A DNA stretch of 64,000 nucleotides from Monodelphis domestica (GCF_027887165.1 NC_077228.1:180607697-180671696); one strand, 5' to 3'; numbered from the stretch's first letter, positions 45,530 through 57,076 are shown. Numbers and translations are program-made. The notes: a model not told the origin generated them from the sequence alone.

Positions 45530-46330
45530 CTCTTTCATGAAAGTAGGGGAGTAGGCAAGAGCTTTTCTCCACAAACTCTTCCTAATGTCTAGAAAATACA
45601 GCAAACTGAGACAGGGTGGTGGGGGGGGAGGGAGAGCAGAGTGAGTCCTTTTTCCAGCCCAATTTGGCACAGGGAGGCAGACAGGGAAGTCTTTGGACAC
45701 TATAGATAAGTTGGGCCAGAAACACTGTGTTCAACACATCAACAACCAAGGAGAGGCTGGATACCAGGAAGTCCCAGATCCATACTAGGGCACCAACCAC
45801 ACCATATCTCTTAGAACAAGAGGACAAAGTGGGAAAAGAATCCAACAATCACCTTCAGTAAAGCCCCAAATTTAAACTCCCAGGAATATTATGGCCAAAA
45901 TTCAGAGCTTCCAAGTCAAGAAAAAATACTGCAAGCAGCCAGAAATAAAGAATTCAAGTATCAAGGAACCAGTCAGGATCACACATGTTTTAGCAGCCAC
46001 CACTATAAAGGAGAACTTGGAATACTATGTTATAGGAGGCAAAAGATATGAGTTCATATTTGTCAAGAATAACAAAAACTGTGTATAGTCTAAAGGGGGA
46101 AAAGATCTTTAATGAAATAGAAAACTTCTAAGGATTCCTGATAAAAAGACCAACACTATGGAGATGCTGAAATTCAAACACATAAAGAAAAATATAAAAA
46201 GATAAATGTGATAAAAAGATCAAACAAGCACACACTATTTAAATTAAAATTAAAATACAGGGAACTGAGGCATGCTTTCCCTCTGATCCTATCATTAGTC
46301 ATCAGGATTCATAGAGAATCCAGTCAGAAA
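45530..46330 (+). mobile_element. HAL1 element, ORF1 region, first part
   Basis: Sequence like gctggataccaggaagtccc, atggccaaaattcagagctt and cttaatgaaatagaaaactt follows the order of HAL1/L1 ORF1 and downstream regions at 32200-32700. A 65-codon piece (45891-46088) is open but the gene is broken. The element resumes after a SINE at 46561. Confidence 0.65.
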
Positions 46331-46335
46331 AAGTG

Positions 46336-46560
46336 CAGCAAGGTAGCATAGGGCTGAGCTGGGAGACAGAAGAACTAAGTTCAAATCTGACCTCAGAGTT
46401 ACTGTGTTCCCAGGGCAAGTTGCTTAATCCTATTTGCCTCTGTTTCCTCACCAATAAAACAAGTAGGAGAAAGAAATGGCAAACCATTCCAGTATCTTTG
46501 CCAAGAAAACCCCAAATGGAGTTGGAATCAGACACAACTGAAACAACTGAACATCAAATT
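46336..46560 (+). mobile_element. SINE with RTE-derived tail inserted in HAL1
   Basis: Has agcaaggtagcatagggctg, gttcaaatctgacctcagag, agaaatggcaaaccattcc, then aagaaaaccccaaatggag and actgaaacaactgaacatc, which is the RTE 3' tail. Confidence 0.85.
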
Positions 46561-47060
46561 AAAAATGTTTGGGAGTGATTTTGTTTTGTCTTGATCTGAA
46601 GAATGGAAAGAGATAGAAAGAGGAATACGCTATGAGGGGTGAGGGTCAGGGAAGGGTGAGAAAGGCTAGGGAAAATTATCTTACATAATAAGGTAGCACA
46701 AAAAGTTATCTTTACAAATAAAGGGAGGAAATAGAGGGAAAGTGGTTGACATTTGAATCTCATCTGAACTGGTCAAAATAAGAAATACACATACAGTTGG
46801 GTGCAGAAATCGATTTCCTTTACATTGAAATAGAAGAAAAAGTTAAGAAGAGGGAAAAGGGGAATTAGAGTGAGGGTAAATCTAGGGAGGGAATATCAAG
46901 CAAAACCAATTCTAAGGATATACAAAAATATGTATATATACATTTTTGAGGTGGTAAAGAATGGGAATCTGAGGGACTGCCCAAAAATTGGGAAATAAAA
47001 TTGTTATGTATGATAAAATACTATTGTATCTAACCAGGATTCCAGAGGATTAATGATTAA
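46561..47060 (+). mobile_element. HAL1 element, 3' part
   Basis: Purine-rich stretch, cacatacagttgggtgcag, then aggtggtaaagaatgggaat and a gaaataaaattgttatgtat region. Follows HAL1 order after the SINE. Confidence 0.6.
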
Positions 47061-47211
47061 ATATGCAACTTAGTTCTTGATGACAGTGAAGGCATATCAC
47101 AACAGCCACATATATTTAAATATTATATATAATTAGTTTACATTAATACATTATGTATTTTATATTGAATATAATCACTGAATTTATATTAAGTACAATA
47201 TATGAAAATTA

Positions 47212-47455
47212 CTTGGTTGGTCAGGTCCAACTCTTCATAAACTTGTGGACCACAGATCACGAATACTGTCCATGGGGTTTTCAAAGCAAAAATTCTGGAG
47301 TGGTCTGACATTTCTTTCTCTAGTAAATTAATGTAAACAGAGGATAAGTGACTTGCCCAGGTTCATATGGCCAAGTATCTAAGACTGGATTTGAACTGAA
47401 GTCTTCTTGACTCCAGGTCCAGTACTCTATCCACTGAGACATCTAGTTGCTTCAT
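47212..47455 (-). mobile_element. SINE with RTE-derived tail, antisense
   Basis: Starts with a diverged RTE tail (ggttggtcaggtccaactc) and runs through agtgacttgcccaggttcat to ctatccactgagacatctag. Confidence 0.7.
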
Positions 47456-47964
47456 AATATTTAAAATATAATTCAAATATATATAGATAAACAAAAGAAA
47501 ACTTAGGATCTCTGATCCACAAAAATACCTACTACAATTTCTAAGGGCTCATGATGAAACCTGCTGCCACCTCCTGATAGAATGCAGATCAAGATTTTTT
47601 TTCTTAAAGGTATCATCAATGAAAATTTTTGCTTACTTAACTACACACTTATTAATAGGGATTTTGTTTTTCTTAAAGCTTTCTTGATGGGTGGGCAGGG
47701 GAAGCAGAGGCAGAGTGGAGGGGGAGAGAAGGCTAATTTTTGTTTGGAAAAAAGACAAAATAATAGTGAAACATGGTTCATAGTCAAGTTCATTATCTTA
47801 ATGGCTCAATGGTGACTATGCAATCAAAACAGTCAAGATACATGTAGCTATACATACACATGTAGCTATCTACAACTTAACAAAAGCTAAATGACTAGAA
47901 ATCAAGCATTGATGAAGTGTCATTATGGTTTTTAATGGTTACTCTCTGGCACCATTCATTAAAG
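47456..47964. other. No recognised feature
   Basis: AT-rich. The frame 47582-47815 (77 codons) has no motif. Confidence 0.35.
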
Positions 47965-47975
47965 TTAATGATCCA

Positions 47976-48191
47976 GGGGGCAGCTGGGTAGCTCAGTGGA
48001 TTGAGAGCCAGGCCTAGAGAGGGAGGTCCTAGGTTCAAATCTGGCCTCAGACACTTCCCAGCTGTGTGACCCTGGGCAAGTCACTTAACCCCCATTGTCT
48101 AGCCCTTACCACTCTTGTGCCTTGGAGCCAATACAGTATTTACTCCAAAATGGAAGGTAAGGGTTTTGTTTTGTTGTTTTAAAGAAAGAAA
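47976..48191 (+). mobile_element. Full-length WSINE1-like SINE with target duplication
   Basis: ggggcagctgggtagctcag to gaaggtaagggttttgttt plus a mixed tail. The 11-mer ttaatgatcca flanks it at 47965-47975 and 48192-48202. The match to 23409-23610 is close, so this is one of the younger copies here. Confidence 0.9.
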
Positions 48192-48569
48192 TTAATGATC
48201 CACCAGTCCTACTGATTAATGACGTGTCTATAGGTTTTCTTTTTTTGAAGGACGACCCTTTTGTTCATTATGGTGACTGATGAGTCAGGCACTATTCAAT
48301 TAGGATCCAATTCCTTTAAACAGTTCCTAGTATCTTAGGTAACCTGGCAAATAAAAGCTGAAGGGAAGGAGAATTAAATGAAAAATTCCTACTGCCATCA
48401 TCATATAGGTACTGCCACAATCTATAGATAGGATCCAAGAGTGCCTGATCCCAACTAATTCTGTATTAATTAGAGCTGCAGGTTTAGAAGAGGAACCACT
48501 AATGTACTTTTAAATGTAGAACTGGACTACAGTAGACAAGAGCACTGCCATGATTATTCCACTTAGTAA

Positions 48570-48967
48570 AATTAATATAGTGTACTTGTGCTTTTATTGC
48601 CAAGGCTGAAATTAGGTTGAAGTATTTATTATTAAATCATACTTAATTAGATGGTTGTAATGAAATTAGATATTTATGTACAATGTATTATTAGAATGAA
48701 AGTTTAGTGACCAATAGATATATCAATAATAAAGTGAGTAGTGTGTGAATTATTTTATAAAAGTTCCAAGTTAATGATATTAATGTATTATATATATATA
48801 TTTATGTATTTTAATATTTACAACCATGTTCTTGCTCAAGTATATTCTATACAAATGTTTTAATAAATGATTTATGATTACTTGGTGATTTCCTTTTATG
48901 ACTGATGAAAATATTTCCAGTGTAAACCGTACCCAGCACATATATACAAACGCAAAATCTTTAAATA
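48570..48967 (-). other. Possible 3'UTR of the minus-strand gene candidate
   Basis: Repeat-free, very AT-rich sequence downstream (minus strand) of the candidate stop codon. On the minus strand it contains ataataaatac near 48625 and caataaaagc near 48598, two possible polyadenylation signals. This depends wholly on the exon call at 48968-49072. Confidence 0.35.
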
Positions 48968-49072
48968 TTATTCTTCTTCTCTTCCATCTCGTGATCGTTT
49001 TCGGGGGTTCCCTGAAGGTTCTACCGGGGGTGATAATGGAGAGGGAACAACTACATCCCGAAAACCCTGGGC
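48968..49072 (-). CDS. Candidate 3'-terminal coding exon, protein unknown
   Basis: On the minus strand a strong acceptor (pyrimidine-rich ttgtttttatttgcag) ends at 49073. The following frame reads AQGFRDVVVPSPLSPP, later NPRKRSRDGREEE, then TAA at 48970-48968. That is 34 residues, ending in a basic then acidic cluster like a nuclear-protein tail. The local CpG density is higher than anywhere nearby, as in old coding exons, and no repeat covers it. A second frame is open for 103 codons (49091-48780) but would not end near a stop at exon size. The 61-nt exon candidate at 60966-61026 would join in phase. I do not recognise the protein. Confidence 0.4.
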   Translation of the reverse strand, partial: AQGFRDVVVPSPLSPPVEPSGNPRKRSRDGREEE

Positions 49073-49089
49073 CTGCAAATAAAAACAAC

Positions 49090-49615
49090 AAACTGATTTT
49101 AAGAACATTTGAAATAAAGATGGTCCTCCATACTTAAAATTAATTAGTCTATGTATGGTCTTACACTACCAACAGTCACAGGGCATTGTAAATATATGAG
49201 ATGTAGCTGTTACTAATGCTTTCTTCATTTTTTCCCCCTAGTTCCTAAGCACTGGGTACTAAGCCACTTAGAAAAAATATGAGATGGAAAACATTAGAAT
49301 ACTTTGGTTTTAGAAAATACTAGGGGCAATAAGATGAAGAACTCGACATTTTCTCTGATCCTCAAAACCTCTCCAAGACAGGAACTATGCTCCAAAGATA
49401 AAACAACTTCAGTTGTTTCCATAATCTAGAACACCCAGAATCCAAAAAAGGGAAAAAAACAAATTCATGAACTGATGCCTTTCCTGAGCTCACTCAACAC
49501 ACCTTCCACAGCTCTCAAGCTATCAGCACTGATGAGGCTGCACTGACTCAACACATGAGCTTGCAATAAAACCTAATCCCACATTCTGGTCCCCTTTTCC
49601 TTTTCAGTGCTGTGG
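49090..49615. other. Low-repeat stretch, possible LTR-like end
   Basis: The part to 49330 looks unique and would be intronic if the exon call is right. From 49480 a stretch with gagctcactcaacacacc and gcttgcaataaaacctaatc looks like the R/U5 part of some LTR, but no ends are found. Confidence 0.3.
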
Positions 49616-49702
49616 GGCCTCCCGCCTCTGGGCCTGGCTCTCAATCCACTGAGCCACCCAGCTGCCCACGTGATGTCATATTTTTGACACACATAAATTG
49701 AA
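49616..49702 (-). mobile_element. Inverted SINE head plus 34-nt foreign flank
   Basis: 49616-49667 is the reverse complement of a WSINE1-like head. 49669-49702 is the reverse complement of the 34 nt that precede the SINE at 23409. The order (inner SINE, SINE start, upstream flank) followed by sense SINE at 49705 is what twin priming of a read-through SINE transcript would give. Confidence 0.7.
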
Positions 49703-49870
49703 ATCCAGGCCTGGAGGCCCTGGGCTCAAATAAAGCCTCAGACACTTCCTAGATGTGTGACCCTGGGCAAGTCACTTAACACCCATTGCCTAGCCCTTAC
49801 TGCTCTTCTGCCTTGGAACCAATACATAGTATTGATTCTAAGATAGAAGGTAAGGGTTTAAAAAAAAAAA
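49703..49870 (+). mobile_element. WSINE1-like SINE, sense part of the chimeric copy
   Basis: Starts in the head at ccaggcctggaggccctgg and continues to gaaggtaagggtttaaaaaa. About 20 bp of the head are present in both this part and the inverted part. Confidence 0.85.
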
Positions 49871-50620
49871 GACCATTTTATGACAAAAAAATCATAACAC
49901 CATAATACATAAAATAATAGAACTGTCCAGAACTTCTGAACATAGAAAATGAAGTAATAACTGAAAGAATGAACATATTATCTCCAGAAAAAGACTAACT
50001 GCAAACTCCAAGACACATAGCAATTAAATGTCATAATTCAACCCAGAAACAAGTTTGGCAAGAAAAGTTAGGAGAAAGAAAAATTAGAACATAGGAAAGG
50101 AAATCTGAATTAGTAAGAATATTCTGCATCCACCAGAAAATGTAGAAGAGAATGGAATGTGTTCTGAAGAATAATGAAGATAGGTTATAGCCAGGAGTGA
50201 CCTTATGCTGCAAAAGTGAGATTAATTATAAATTTAAAAAGATGGAGATTCAATAAAAAAGGCTTTTGCAACATCCTTAGAAAGAAAGGCAAAATTGAGA
50301 TTATTTGCTTTTCAGACAACCCCCCAAACAGAAATATAGCCAAGGACATCAAAAACAATAGATAGCAAAGAGTCTAGTAAAAGACTTCTTCCTAAATGCA
50401 CAATAAAAGTCAGGGGTGACGATGTAATTTTGGTGGAGGTAATTACATCAAAAGAGAGGGAGAAAAAAATCCAATATTAAAGACAGGAAAATATGAACCT
50501 AACACTCATAACTTTAAATATGAATGGATTAAACAATCCAATAAAATAATAGGAAATGACAAATTAGATAAGGAAAGTGTTGAGGAATAATGTAGAAGTA
50601 GAACATAAAACATGTGATGG
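49871..50620 (+). pseudogene. L1 fragment: ORF1 end to ORF2 start
   Basis: Has sequence like tagcaattaaatgtcataat (ORF1 C-terminal part) and, near 50500, aacactcataactttaaata followed by tgaatggattaaac, which reads like the first residues of ORF2 endonuclease (ITLNMNGLN). It is cut soon after. Confidence 0.65.
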
Positions 50621-50655
50621 AATTGATTTCTCCAAATTCTGTTTTTAAAACATTA

Positions 50656-50705
50656 CAGTTGGCAGAAGAGCCCTTAAGTACAGTTGCCAGAAGAGCCCTT
50701 AAGTC
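50656..50705. repeat. 25-bp tandem duplication
   Basis: Two copies of a unit starting cagttg.cagaagagccc, at 50656-50680 and 50681-50705, differing at two positions. Confidence 0.9.
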
Positions 50706-51029
50706 TCAAGCTGAAACAAATTTAAAACAATACAACAAAAACCCTTTAAAAATATGGCTAAATTTCTGGGGTTTGGTTAATAAAAATTAAACACTAAAAA
50801 CTACAAAAAAAAAGAAGAAAAATTTTACTTTGCTTTACTGAATAAATTAATTAAATGAGAAGACAGTCCAGAAACTTGCTCATCAAATTAGCAAAAAAGG
50901 CTGGGAGAGATAGTTAATATATTAGATAGCAACCAGAAGCCAAAAAGATCTTGATGGGCTCTTGTACTTGGACTCCAAAATTTTAATTCCCAAATACAAG
51001 ATGAGAAAGATATTTTTAAACAATAGTTT
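50706..51029. other. No recognised feature
   Basis: AT-rich stretch between the tandem duplication and a CR1 end. Confidence 0.35.
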
Positions 51030-51640
51030 AATAAAGAAAGATCTGGTGACTTTGGTGGACAAGTTCAATGAGTCACCAGTGAGATATATGATAGCCAAAA
51101 GAACTAATGAGATTTAGGGTGACACAATAGTTTCCTGGAATAAAGAAATGATTCTGCCATGGTACTGTGCTGAGTTCTGAACATTAGAGTTTAAACTAAA
51201 AAATAAGTTGAAGATTGTCCAGAGAGCAAACAGGATGATGAAAGGACTCGATTTCATGCCTCATGAGGTACATCTGAAAAAAGTGGGTTTGGTTAGCCTA
51301 GAAAAGAGAAGACTCAGACAGAATCTGACATCTAAATATCTAAAGGGCTATCATGTGGAAGAGGGAATAAACTTATTCTTTTTGGCCCAAACAGCAGAAC
51401 TAGGAGTAAAGGAGGAGACTTGCAAGAGGGAGATTTTGAAATGAAACAGGGGGAAAAAATTCCAGATAATCAGAACTATATAAAAAATGCAATGGCTTGC
51501 CTGGAGAAATAGATAGCAAGTTCCTCACTCTTTTGAGGTCTTCTAGCAGAGGTTGGATAACTCCTTAGTGGATGTTATTAGTAGAATTCCTTTGTAGAGG
51601 CAGAGATAGGTTGCACTAGATTCCTTCTAACCCCAAAATG
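51030..51640 (+). mobile_element. CR1/L3 LINE 3' end
   Basis: Shows the conserved 3' block of CR1/L3: gtccagagagcaaacaggat, tttggttagcctagaaaaga, ctatcatgtggaagagggaa, then gcagaggttggataactcc and tgcactagattccttctaac. The 78-codon frame 51208-51444 is a remnant of the ORF2 end. Confidence 0.8.
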
Positions 51641-51799
51641 CAATTGTTTGTGAATGGATTTTCAAGAAAAGCTTTGTACAACACTTGCAGTTTCCCCAAA
51701 AATATTAAGACAAATAAGAAGTTTTAATGCCACTCTCCTACAATGTTTTACAGTTCACTAGAGAATGCAAAAAAAAAAATACTCAAAACAGTAAAATTA

Positions 51800-52160
51800 C
51801 TCATGGAAGACTAAACTCAATGTGCCCTTGTTTATTCTCTCTCAGCCCACATATACATTCAGTTGCTAAATCTTGTTGGTTTTACCTCTATAACATCTTA
51901 CATCTGATTCCTTTGTACTCAACACAGATACTACCAAAATTGAGATCCTTATATTTCAGGTGGATTACAATAGCATTCTAAATGTACTTGCTTCAAGTCT
52001 CTACCCACTTCAATCCACTGGCTACACTGCTATCAAAGTGATTTCTCTTACGTGCAGATATGACCGTGTCATTTCTTTACTGAATTAAATACAGTAGCTT
52101 CCTATCACCTCTCTTAACACAGTTTACAGAAGCTGATTTTCTTTATATCCTATCTACTCC
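51800..52160 (+). mobile_element. L2 LINE fragment, first part
   Basis: Has ccactggctacactgctatc, aaagtgatttctcttacgtg and atacagtagcttcctatcac, in L2 order. Continues at 52655 after an L1 piece. Confidence 0.65.
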
Positions 52161-52164
52161 ACTG

Positions 52165-52650
52165 AGTAAAAAAGTAAAAACAAAAAAAAATTCCTTTTAA
52201 CAAATGTGCAGTCAGGCAAAACAAATATACCTATATATTTTTAGCATATCCAGTAAGGGAATACACACATGCAGACACACATATTTATATATCTTATTCT
52301 GGACCCCTGAGCCTATCTCCTTTTTACCGAGAATGGACATATGCTTTATCGTTACTCTTTTAGAATCATGGATGGTCATAGTTCTTACAGATCAGAATTT
52401 TTAAAATGTTATTTTGTAGAAATTATCTTGTTTCTGCTCATTTTGTTCTTCTATTTTATTCGAATACTCAAAATTATTTTAGAATAATGATTTCATAGTA
52501 TAAAAATGTTCTGGTTCTGCTCACTTTATTATACATCAGTTCATACCAGTTTTTCTGGTTTTTGAAATCATCTACTTCCTCATTTCTTATGACATTAACA
52601 GTATTCTGTTTACACTCACATACCACAATTTTTTCTTATCTAGTTTTAAA
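52165..52650 (-). mobile_element. L1 3' region, minus strand, inside L2
   Basis: Antisense L1 blocks such as ctgctcactttattatacat, cagttcataccagtttttc and acattaacagtattctgtt, in the same order as 27740-27960. Confidence 0.65.
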
Positions 52651-52654
52651 GTGT

Positions 52655-53080
52655 TCACAATCAGATTATCTTTCTGACTTCATTGTAAATTACTCTTCCT
52701 TCGCTACTGTGTTCCTGCTGCCAAACTAGCATTTTTTCTGTTGATCTTCACATAAAACATGACATCTCCTGTGTCTATATGCCTTTTCCTTGATTCTCCT
52801 GTATGGCTAGAATGCATTTCCATCTCACCTCCGCATCACAGAAACTCTTCCTTTCTTCAGAAAACACCTTAAGCATAACTTTCAGAAGCTTTTCTTAGTC
52901 CCTTTAATTGTTACTACCTTCTCTCTTAAATGACTTTGTATTCTACATGTACTTAGGGTTCCTTACAGTCTCCTTGTCTAGGATATATAAGCTACTTCTA
53001 AGAATTGTTATATTCTTTGCATTTATGTGTCAGCACCTAGCATACAGAACTCAATAAATATTTGATTTAACTAATATTTT
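52655..53080 (+). mobile_element. L2 LINE fragment, second part
   Basis: Has atatgccttttccttgattc, agaatgcatttccatctcac, cagaaaacaccttaagcat, then cagcacctagcatacagaac and tcaataaatatttgattt, the classical L2 3' end. Confidence 0.8.
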
Positions 53081-53549
53081 TTTAAAAATCTGATTTCAAT
53101 GCTTAGTATTCCCTCTACTGATGCAGACTGCAATCCTGCTGGTGCTTTAGTAGAGAGGCTTCAAATTTTAAGCCCACAAAACTCCTGAGTAAAGTCCAAA
53201 TGTAACTGGGAAATGTTCATGATCAATACATATTGCCAAAGTTTTTATTCTAGGCACTGTGAGAATTCATAGTCATCTTCAAACTATGATTAGGACCTGG
53301 AGTTAATCTAATATTTGGTAAGACTTAAAGTAAAAGTCCCCTGGGAAATTCAAGTAGGTAAAAAACTACTTCTTATAATTACACTAATTCTCTGTTTTGG
53401 TTTCTAGCTTGGCTTGAGAAAAAAATAAAGTAAAACTGAATTCAAATCTAGAACAGTGGCCTTGAAACTTTTCTTTAATACCCCTATTAGTAAAGTAAAA
53501 TGCAGCATGTTCTCTCAGTAGATGTATATCTATTTATAAATTATATTTT
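53081..53549. other. No recognised feature
   Basis: AT-rich sequence. Confidence 0.35.
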
Positions 53550-53690
53550 AGAGTGGTAGCAGGGCTCAGGAGAGGGATGGCTTCAAAATGACGAAGGCCT
53601 AGGTTCCAGTCCTGCCCTCTGACATATGCTGACTGTAGGACTTGGATAAGTCACAACCTCTCAGTGCTATAGATAGCTGACATATAAAAA
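53550..53690 (+). mobile_element. tRNA-derived SINE fragment
   Basis: Has gagtggtagcagggctcag, ttccagtcctgccctctgac, then aagtcacaacctctcagtgc and an A-rich end. Type differs from the WSINE1-like copies. Confidence 0.65.
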
Positions 53691-54229
53691 AAAATAGACA
53701 TTTTAAAAAGATGAAACAAGCAACTCAAAATTTTTCATAAAGGGAACAAAAAATCTTTTTGCATTTTTAAGGAGATATTTTTAGGAAAAAGAATAATAAA
53801 TGTGCTTTATTATTTTGAAATTTTTAGACTCATTTTTAAGCCACAATTCATGTGGTTACAAGTTTGGTTTATATTGTTAGTTCTAATGACAGTAATGGAT
53901 ATTCTGTATCTTACAAAAACATGAAGGAGTGCATGATAAACTGTACTTACTAAAACATGAGATTCATTTTTGATTCCCACTCACCAATTATGCAAAGGTT
54001 TTTGCTGGAATCTGGCTAGTGAATTTCATTCTTCTCTGATGTCAACCTGCTGTTCTTACAAGTTAATCCAAAGTTATTTCATTTTTACATTTTTAACTAA
54101 TGGGTTCAAAATCCAAACTTTGTTTAGAAAATTTTAAATTAGGGTAGAAAAGTTTGTTTCTGAGTTTAAGTGGGCTGAAATGAATAGGTGGCATACTTAC
54201 ATCACCTTTGGTAACAAAGGCTTTATTTG
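53691..54229. other. No recognised feature
   Basis: AT-rich sequence that ends at the L1 target duplication. Confidence 0.35.
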
Positions 54230-54242
54230 TAAATGTCTTACT

Positions 54243-55155
54243 CAATCTTCAGTTAAAGAAATCAAAACTATTAATAAGCACATGAAAAAGTGTTCTAAAT
54301 CTCTTATAATCAGAGAGATGCAAATCAAAACAACTCTGAGGTATCACCTCACACCTAGCAGATTGGCTAACATGACAGCTATGGAAAGTAATGAATGCTG
54401 GAGGGGATGTGGCAAAGTAGGGACACTAATTCATTGCTGGTGGAGTTGTGAATTGATCCAACCATTCTGGAGGGCAATTTGGAACTATGCCCAAAGGGTG
54501 CTAAAAGACTGTGCTGGGTTTTTACCCCAAAGAGATAATAAGGAAAAAGACTTGTACAAGAATATTCATAGCTGCACTCTTTATGGTGGCAAAAATTTGA
54601 AAAATGAGGGGATGCCCTTCAATTGGGGAATGGCTGAAAAAATTGTGGTATACATTGGTGATGGAATACTATTGTGCTCAAAGGAATAATAAAGTGGAGG
54701 AATTCCATGGAGACTGGAACAACCTCCAGGAATTGATGCAGAGTGAAAGGAACAGAACCAGGAGAACATTGTACACAGAGACTGATACACTGTGGTACAA
54801 TCGAATGCAATGGCCTTCTCCATTAGTGGCAAAGCAGTGATCCCGAATAACCCGGGAGGATCTATGAAAAGGAACACTATCCACATTCAGGGGAAAAACT
54901 GTGGGAGTGGAAACACCGATGAAAAACAACTGCTTGATTACATGGGTCGAGGGGGATATGATTGGGGATGTAGACTCTGGGTGAACATCCTGGTGCAAAC
55001 ATCAACAACATGGAAATGGGATCTGATCAAGGACATATGTGATACCCAGTGAAATTGTGTGTCGGCTATGGGAGGAGAGGGAGGGAAAGAATATGATTCT
55101 TGTAACCAAGGAATAATGTTCTAAATTGACTAAATTTTAAAAATAGAAAAAAAAA
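54243..55155 (+). mobile_element. 5'-truncated L1, ORF2 end and 3'UTR, perfect target duplication
   Basis: Exact direct repeats taaatgtcttact at 54230-54242 and 55156-55168 border the element. Its ORF2 C-terminal part reads [20 protein letters not shown] and [20 protein letters not shown] in one frame, then [20 protein letters not shown] in another from 54604, so one frameshift near 54590 is present. The 3'UTR ends with a purine-rich stretch and A-rich tail. The exact duplication suggests one of the youngest insertions here. Confidence 0.92.
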
Positions 55156-55254
55156 TAAATGTCTTACTAATTTGATGTCATACTATTCTATTAGTTATTA
55201 TCTTATTTGAATATAACAAGTGCTTATTATTAATAAATGAATTTTCATCTTCAT

Positions 55255-55445
55255 TTAAGTGGTCAAAGGAGATGAACAACACAGTTCTCAAAATAAGAAC
55301 TGTAAACTATTAACAATTACATGAAAGAATTCTCTGAAACACTTGCAATAAGAGGAATGCAAATAAAAACAATCTTGAGGATTTACCTCACACTAGCAAA
55401 TTGGCAAAAATGACAAAAGAGGGGAATCTTTTGGGAAAAAAGAAA
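55255..55445 (+). pseudogene. Older L1 ORF2 C-terminal fragment
   Basis: Has agtggtcaaaggagatgaac, atgaaagaattctctgaaac and aggaatgcaaataaaaacaa, the same ORF2 region as the start of 54243-55155 but more diverged. It sits directly downstream of that younger copy. Confidence 0.7.
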
Positions 55446-55739
55446 AACAAAACAAAACAAAACCCCCTTTTTTTAAGAGACCCAAAAAGTTAAAATGACA
55501 TGTATCCCTATAAGAAAAGAGGTCACTGGTAACTCTTTAAAATGGTTATTATCACCTGGGCAGCTAGAAGAATTACACTTAGAGTGAACAGTGACAAACT
55601 GTATAGGATGAAATGCCCAGATATAAATATGTATATAGATATATGTATGCATAAATACACACACACATATATATGTATATATATATGTATGTATATATAT
55701 ATTTCTATATATATAACTAGAGCTAAAAAAGAGGTTACT
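55446..55739. other. AT-rich spacer with simple repeats
   Basis: An (AAAAC) run at 55446-55466, then tatatg/tacaca alternation at 55620-55722. The frames over the latter are repeat artefacts. Confidence 0.7.
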
Positions 55740-56189
55740 ACTAAAAGAAATGGGAAAAGAAACAAAAGGGGGATAATTTATATGTGACAAAGAAGCTCAT
55801 GATGAGAGGGGGGAGAACATCAATAAACTGGAAGGGTAAAGAGGTTGGAGATAAGAAATACTCAGCTCTTAAGTGGACTGAAATTGACTCAAAGAGGGAA
55901 AAACAATCAAATATATTGGGGCAGAGAATTGATTTGCAGCCTATAGGGAAGTAGAAGGGTAACAAACAGACTGGTGGGGAGAGAAGCAGTACAGGGGAGG
56001 GAGAAGGTAGGGGGTAGTATAAAAAGACTGTAAAGAAAATAAGAGGGGAATAAGAAGGGAGGGGGGTAGAAAGGGAAGTAAATAAGGGTGGAAATTAGGG
56101 GGACTGATTAAAAACAAAACATTGGTGTAGAAGGAAATAGTGAAAGAAGAAAAGGGAGGACTAGGAGTGGAAATCAAAATGCTGGGAAA
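55740..56189 (+). mobile_element. L1 inter-ORF or 5' region, purine-rich
   Basis: Purine-rich sequence (gaggggggagaacatcaata, gggagaagcagtacagggg-like) that leads straight into ORF2. It resembles the region after ORF1 at 32750-33000. Confidence 0.6.
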
Positions 56190-56950
56190 TACACAGCTGG
56201 AAATCATAACTCTGAATGTGAATGGAATGAACTCACCCATAAAATGCAAGTGAATAGCAGAGTGGATTAGAAACCAAAACCCTACCATATGCTGTCTACG
56301 AGAAACACACATGAGGAAGGTAGATACACATAGTGTAAAAGTAAGAGGATGGAGCCAAATCTATTGGGTATCAACTGATAAAAAGAAGGCAGGAGTCGCA
56401 ATCATGATATCTGACAAAGCCAGAGTAAAAATAGATCTAGTTAAAAGAGATAGGGAAAGTAATTACATCCTGATAAAAGGCAGTACAGACAATGAGGAAA
56501 TATCAGTACTCAACATGTATGTACCAATGGCATAGCATCCAAATTTCTAAAAGAGAAACTAGTGGAGCTCAAGGATGAAATAGATAGAAAAACTATACTA
56601 CTGGGAGACCTGAACCTTCCTCTATCAGAACTAGATAAATCAAACCAAAAAATAAATAAGAAAGAGGTAAGAGAAGTGAATGAAATCTTAGGAAAATTAG
56701 AGTTAGTAGATGTGTGGAGAAAAATAAAAAAGGGACAAAAAGGAATACACTTTCTTTTCAGCAGCACATGGTACATTCACAAAGATTGACCATGTATTAG
56801 GGCATAAAAACATTGCAAACAAGTGCAAAAGAGCAGAAATAATAAATGCAACCTTTTCAAATCACAATGCAATGAAAATAATAATTAGTAAGGATATATG
56901 GGAAGGAAAATAAAAAATTAATTGGAAACTTAAACAATACGATTCTCCAG
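56190..56950 (+). pseudogene. L1 ORF2 endonuclease domain, broken
   Basis: The domain nicks target DNA in L1 retrotransposition. Seen are ITLNVNGMNSPIK near 56205, CLRETHMRK near 56290 (the L1 endonuclease QETH-type motif), DLNLPL near 56610 in a GDxN-like position, and FTKIDHVLGHK near 56775. These lie in different frames with stops between them (for example after VPMA at 56533). Confidence 0.8.
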
Positions 56951-57076
56951 AATCGGTTAGTTAAAGAACAAATCATAGAAACAATTAATAACTTCACTGA
57001 ATAAAATGACGATGAGACATCCTTTCAAAATCTATGGGATGCAGACAAAGCAGTACTCAGGGGGAAATTCATATCC

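Noticed and set aside
48780..49091. 103-codon minus-strand frame (MLFLFAGPGFSG…)
   Set aside because: It runs through the candidate splice acceptor and far into AT-rich sequence. The shorter frame beginning at the acceptor and ending after 34 codons fits an exon better.
53930..54060. Donor-like gtaagt and gtgagt sites on the minus strand
   Set aside because: All frames upstream of them hit stops within a few codons.
55473..55790. Overlapping frames rich in Tyr, Ile and His
   Set aside because: They cover the tatatg/cacaca simple repeat at 55620-55722.
55941..56312. 123-codon minus-strand frame rich in Pro, Ser and Phe
   Set aside because: It is the antisense of the purine-rich L1 region upstream of ORF2.
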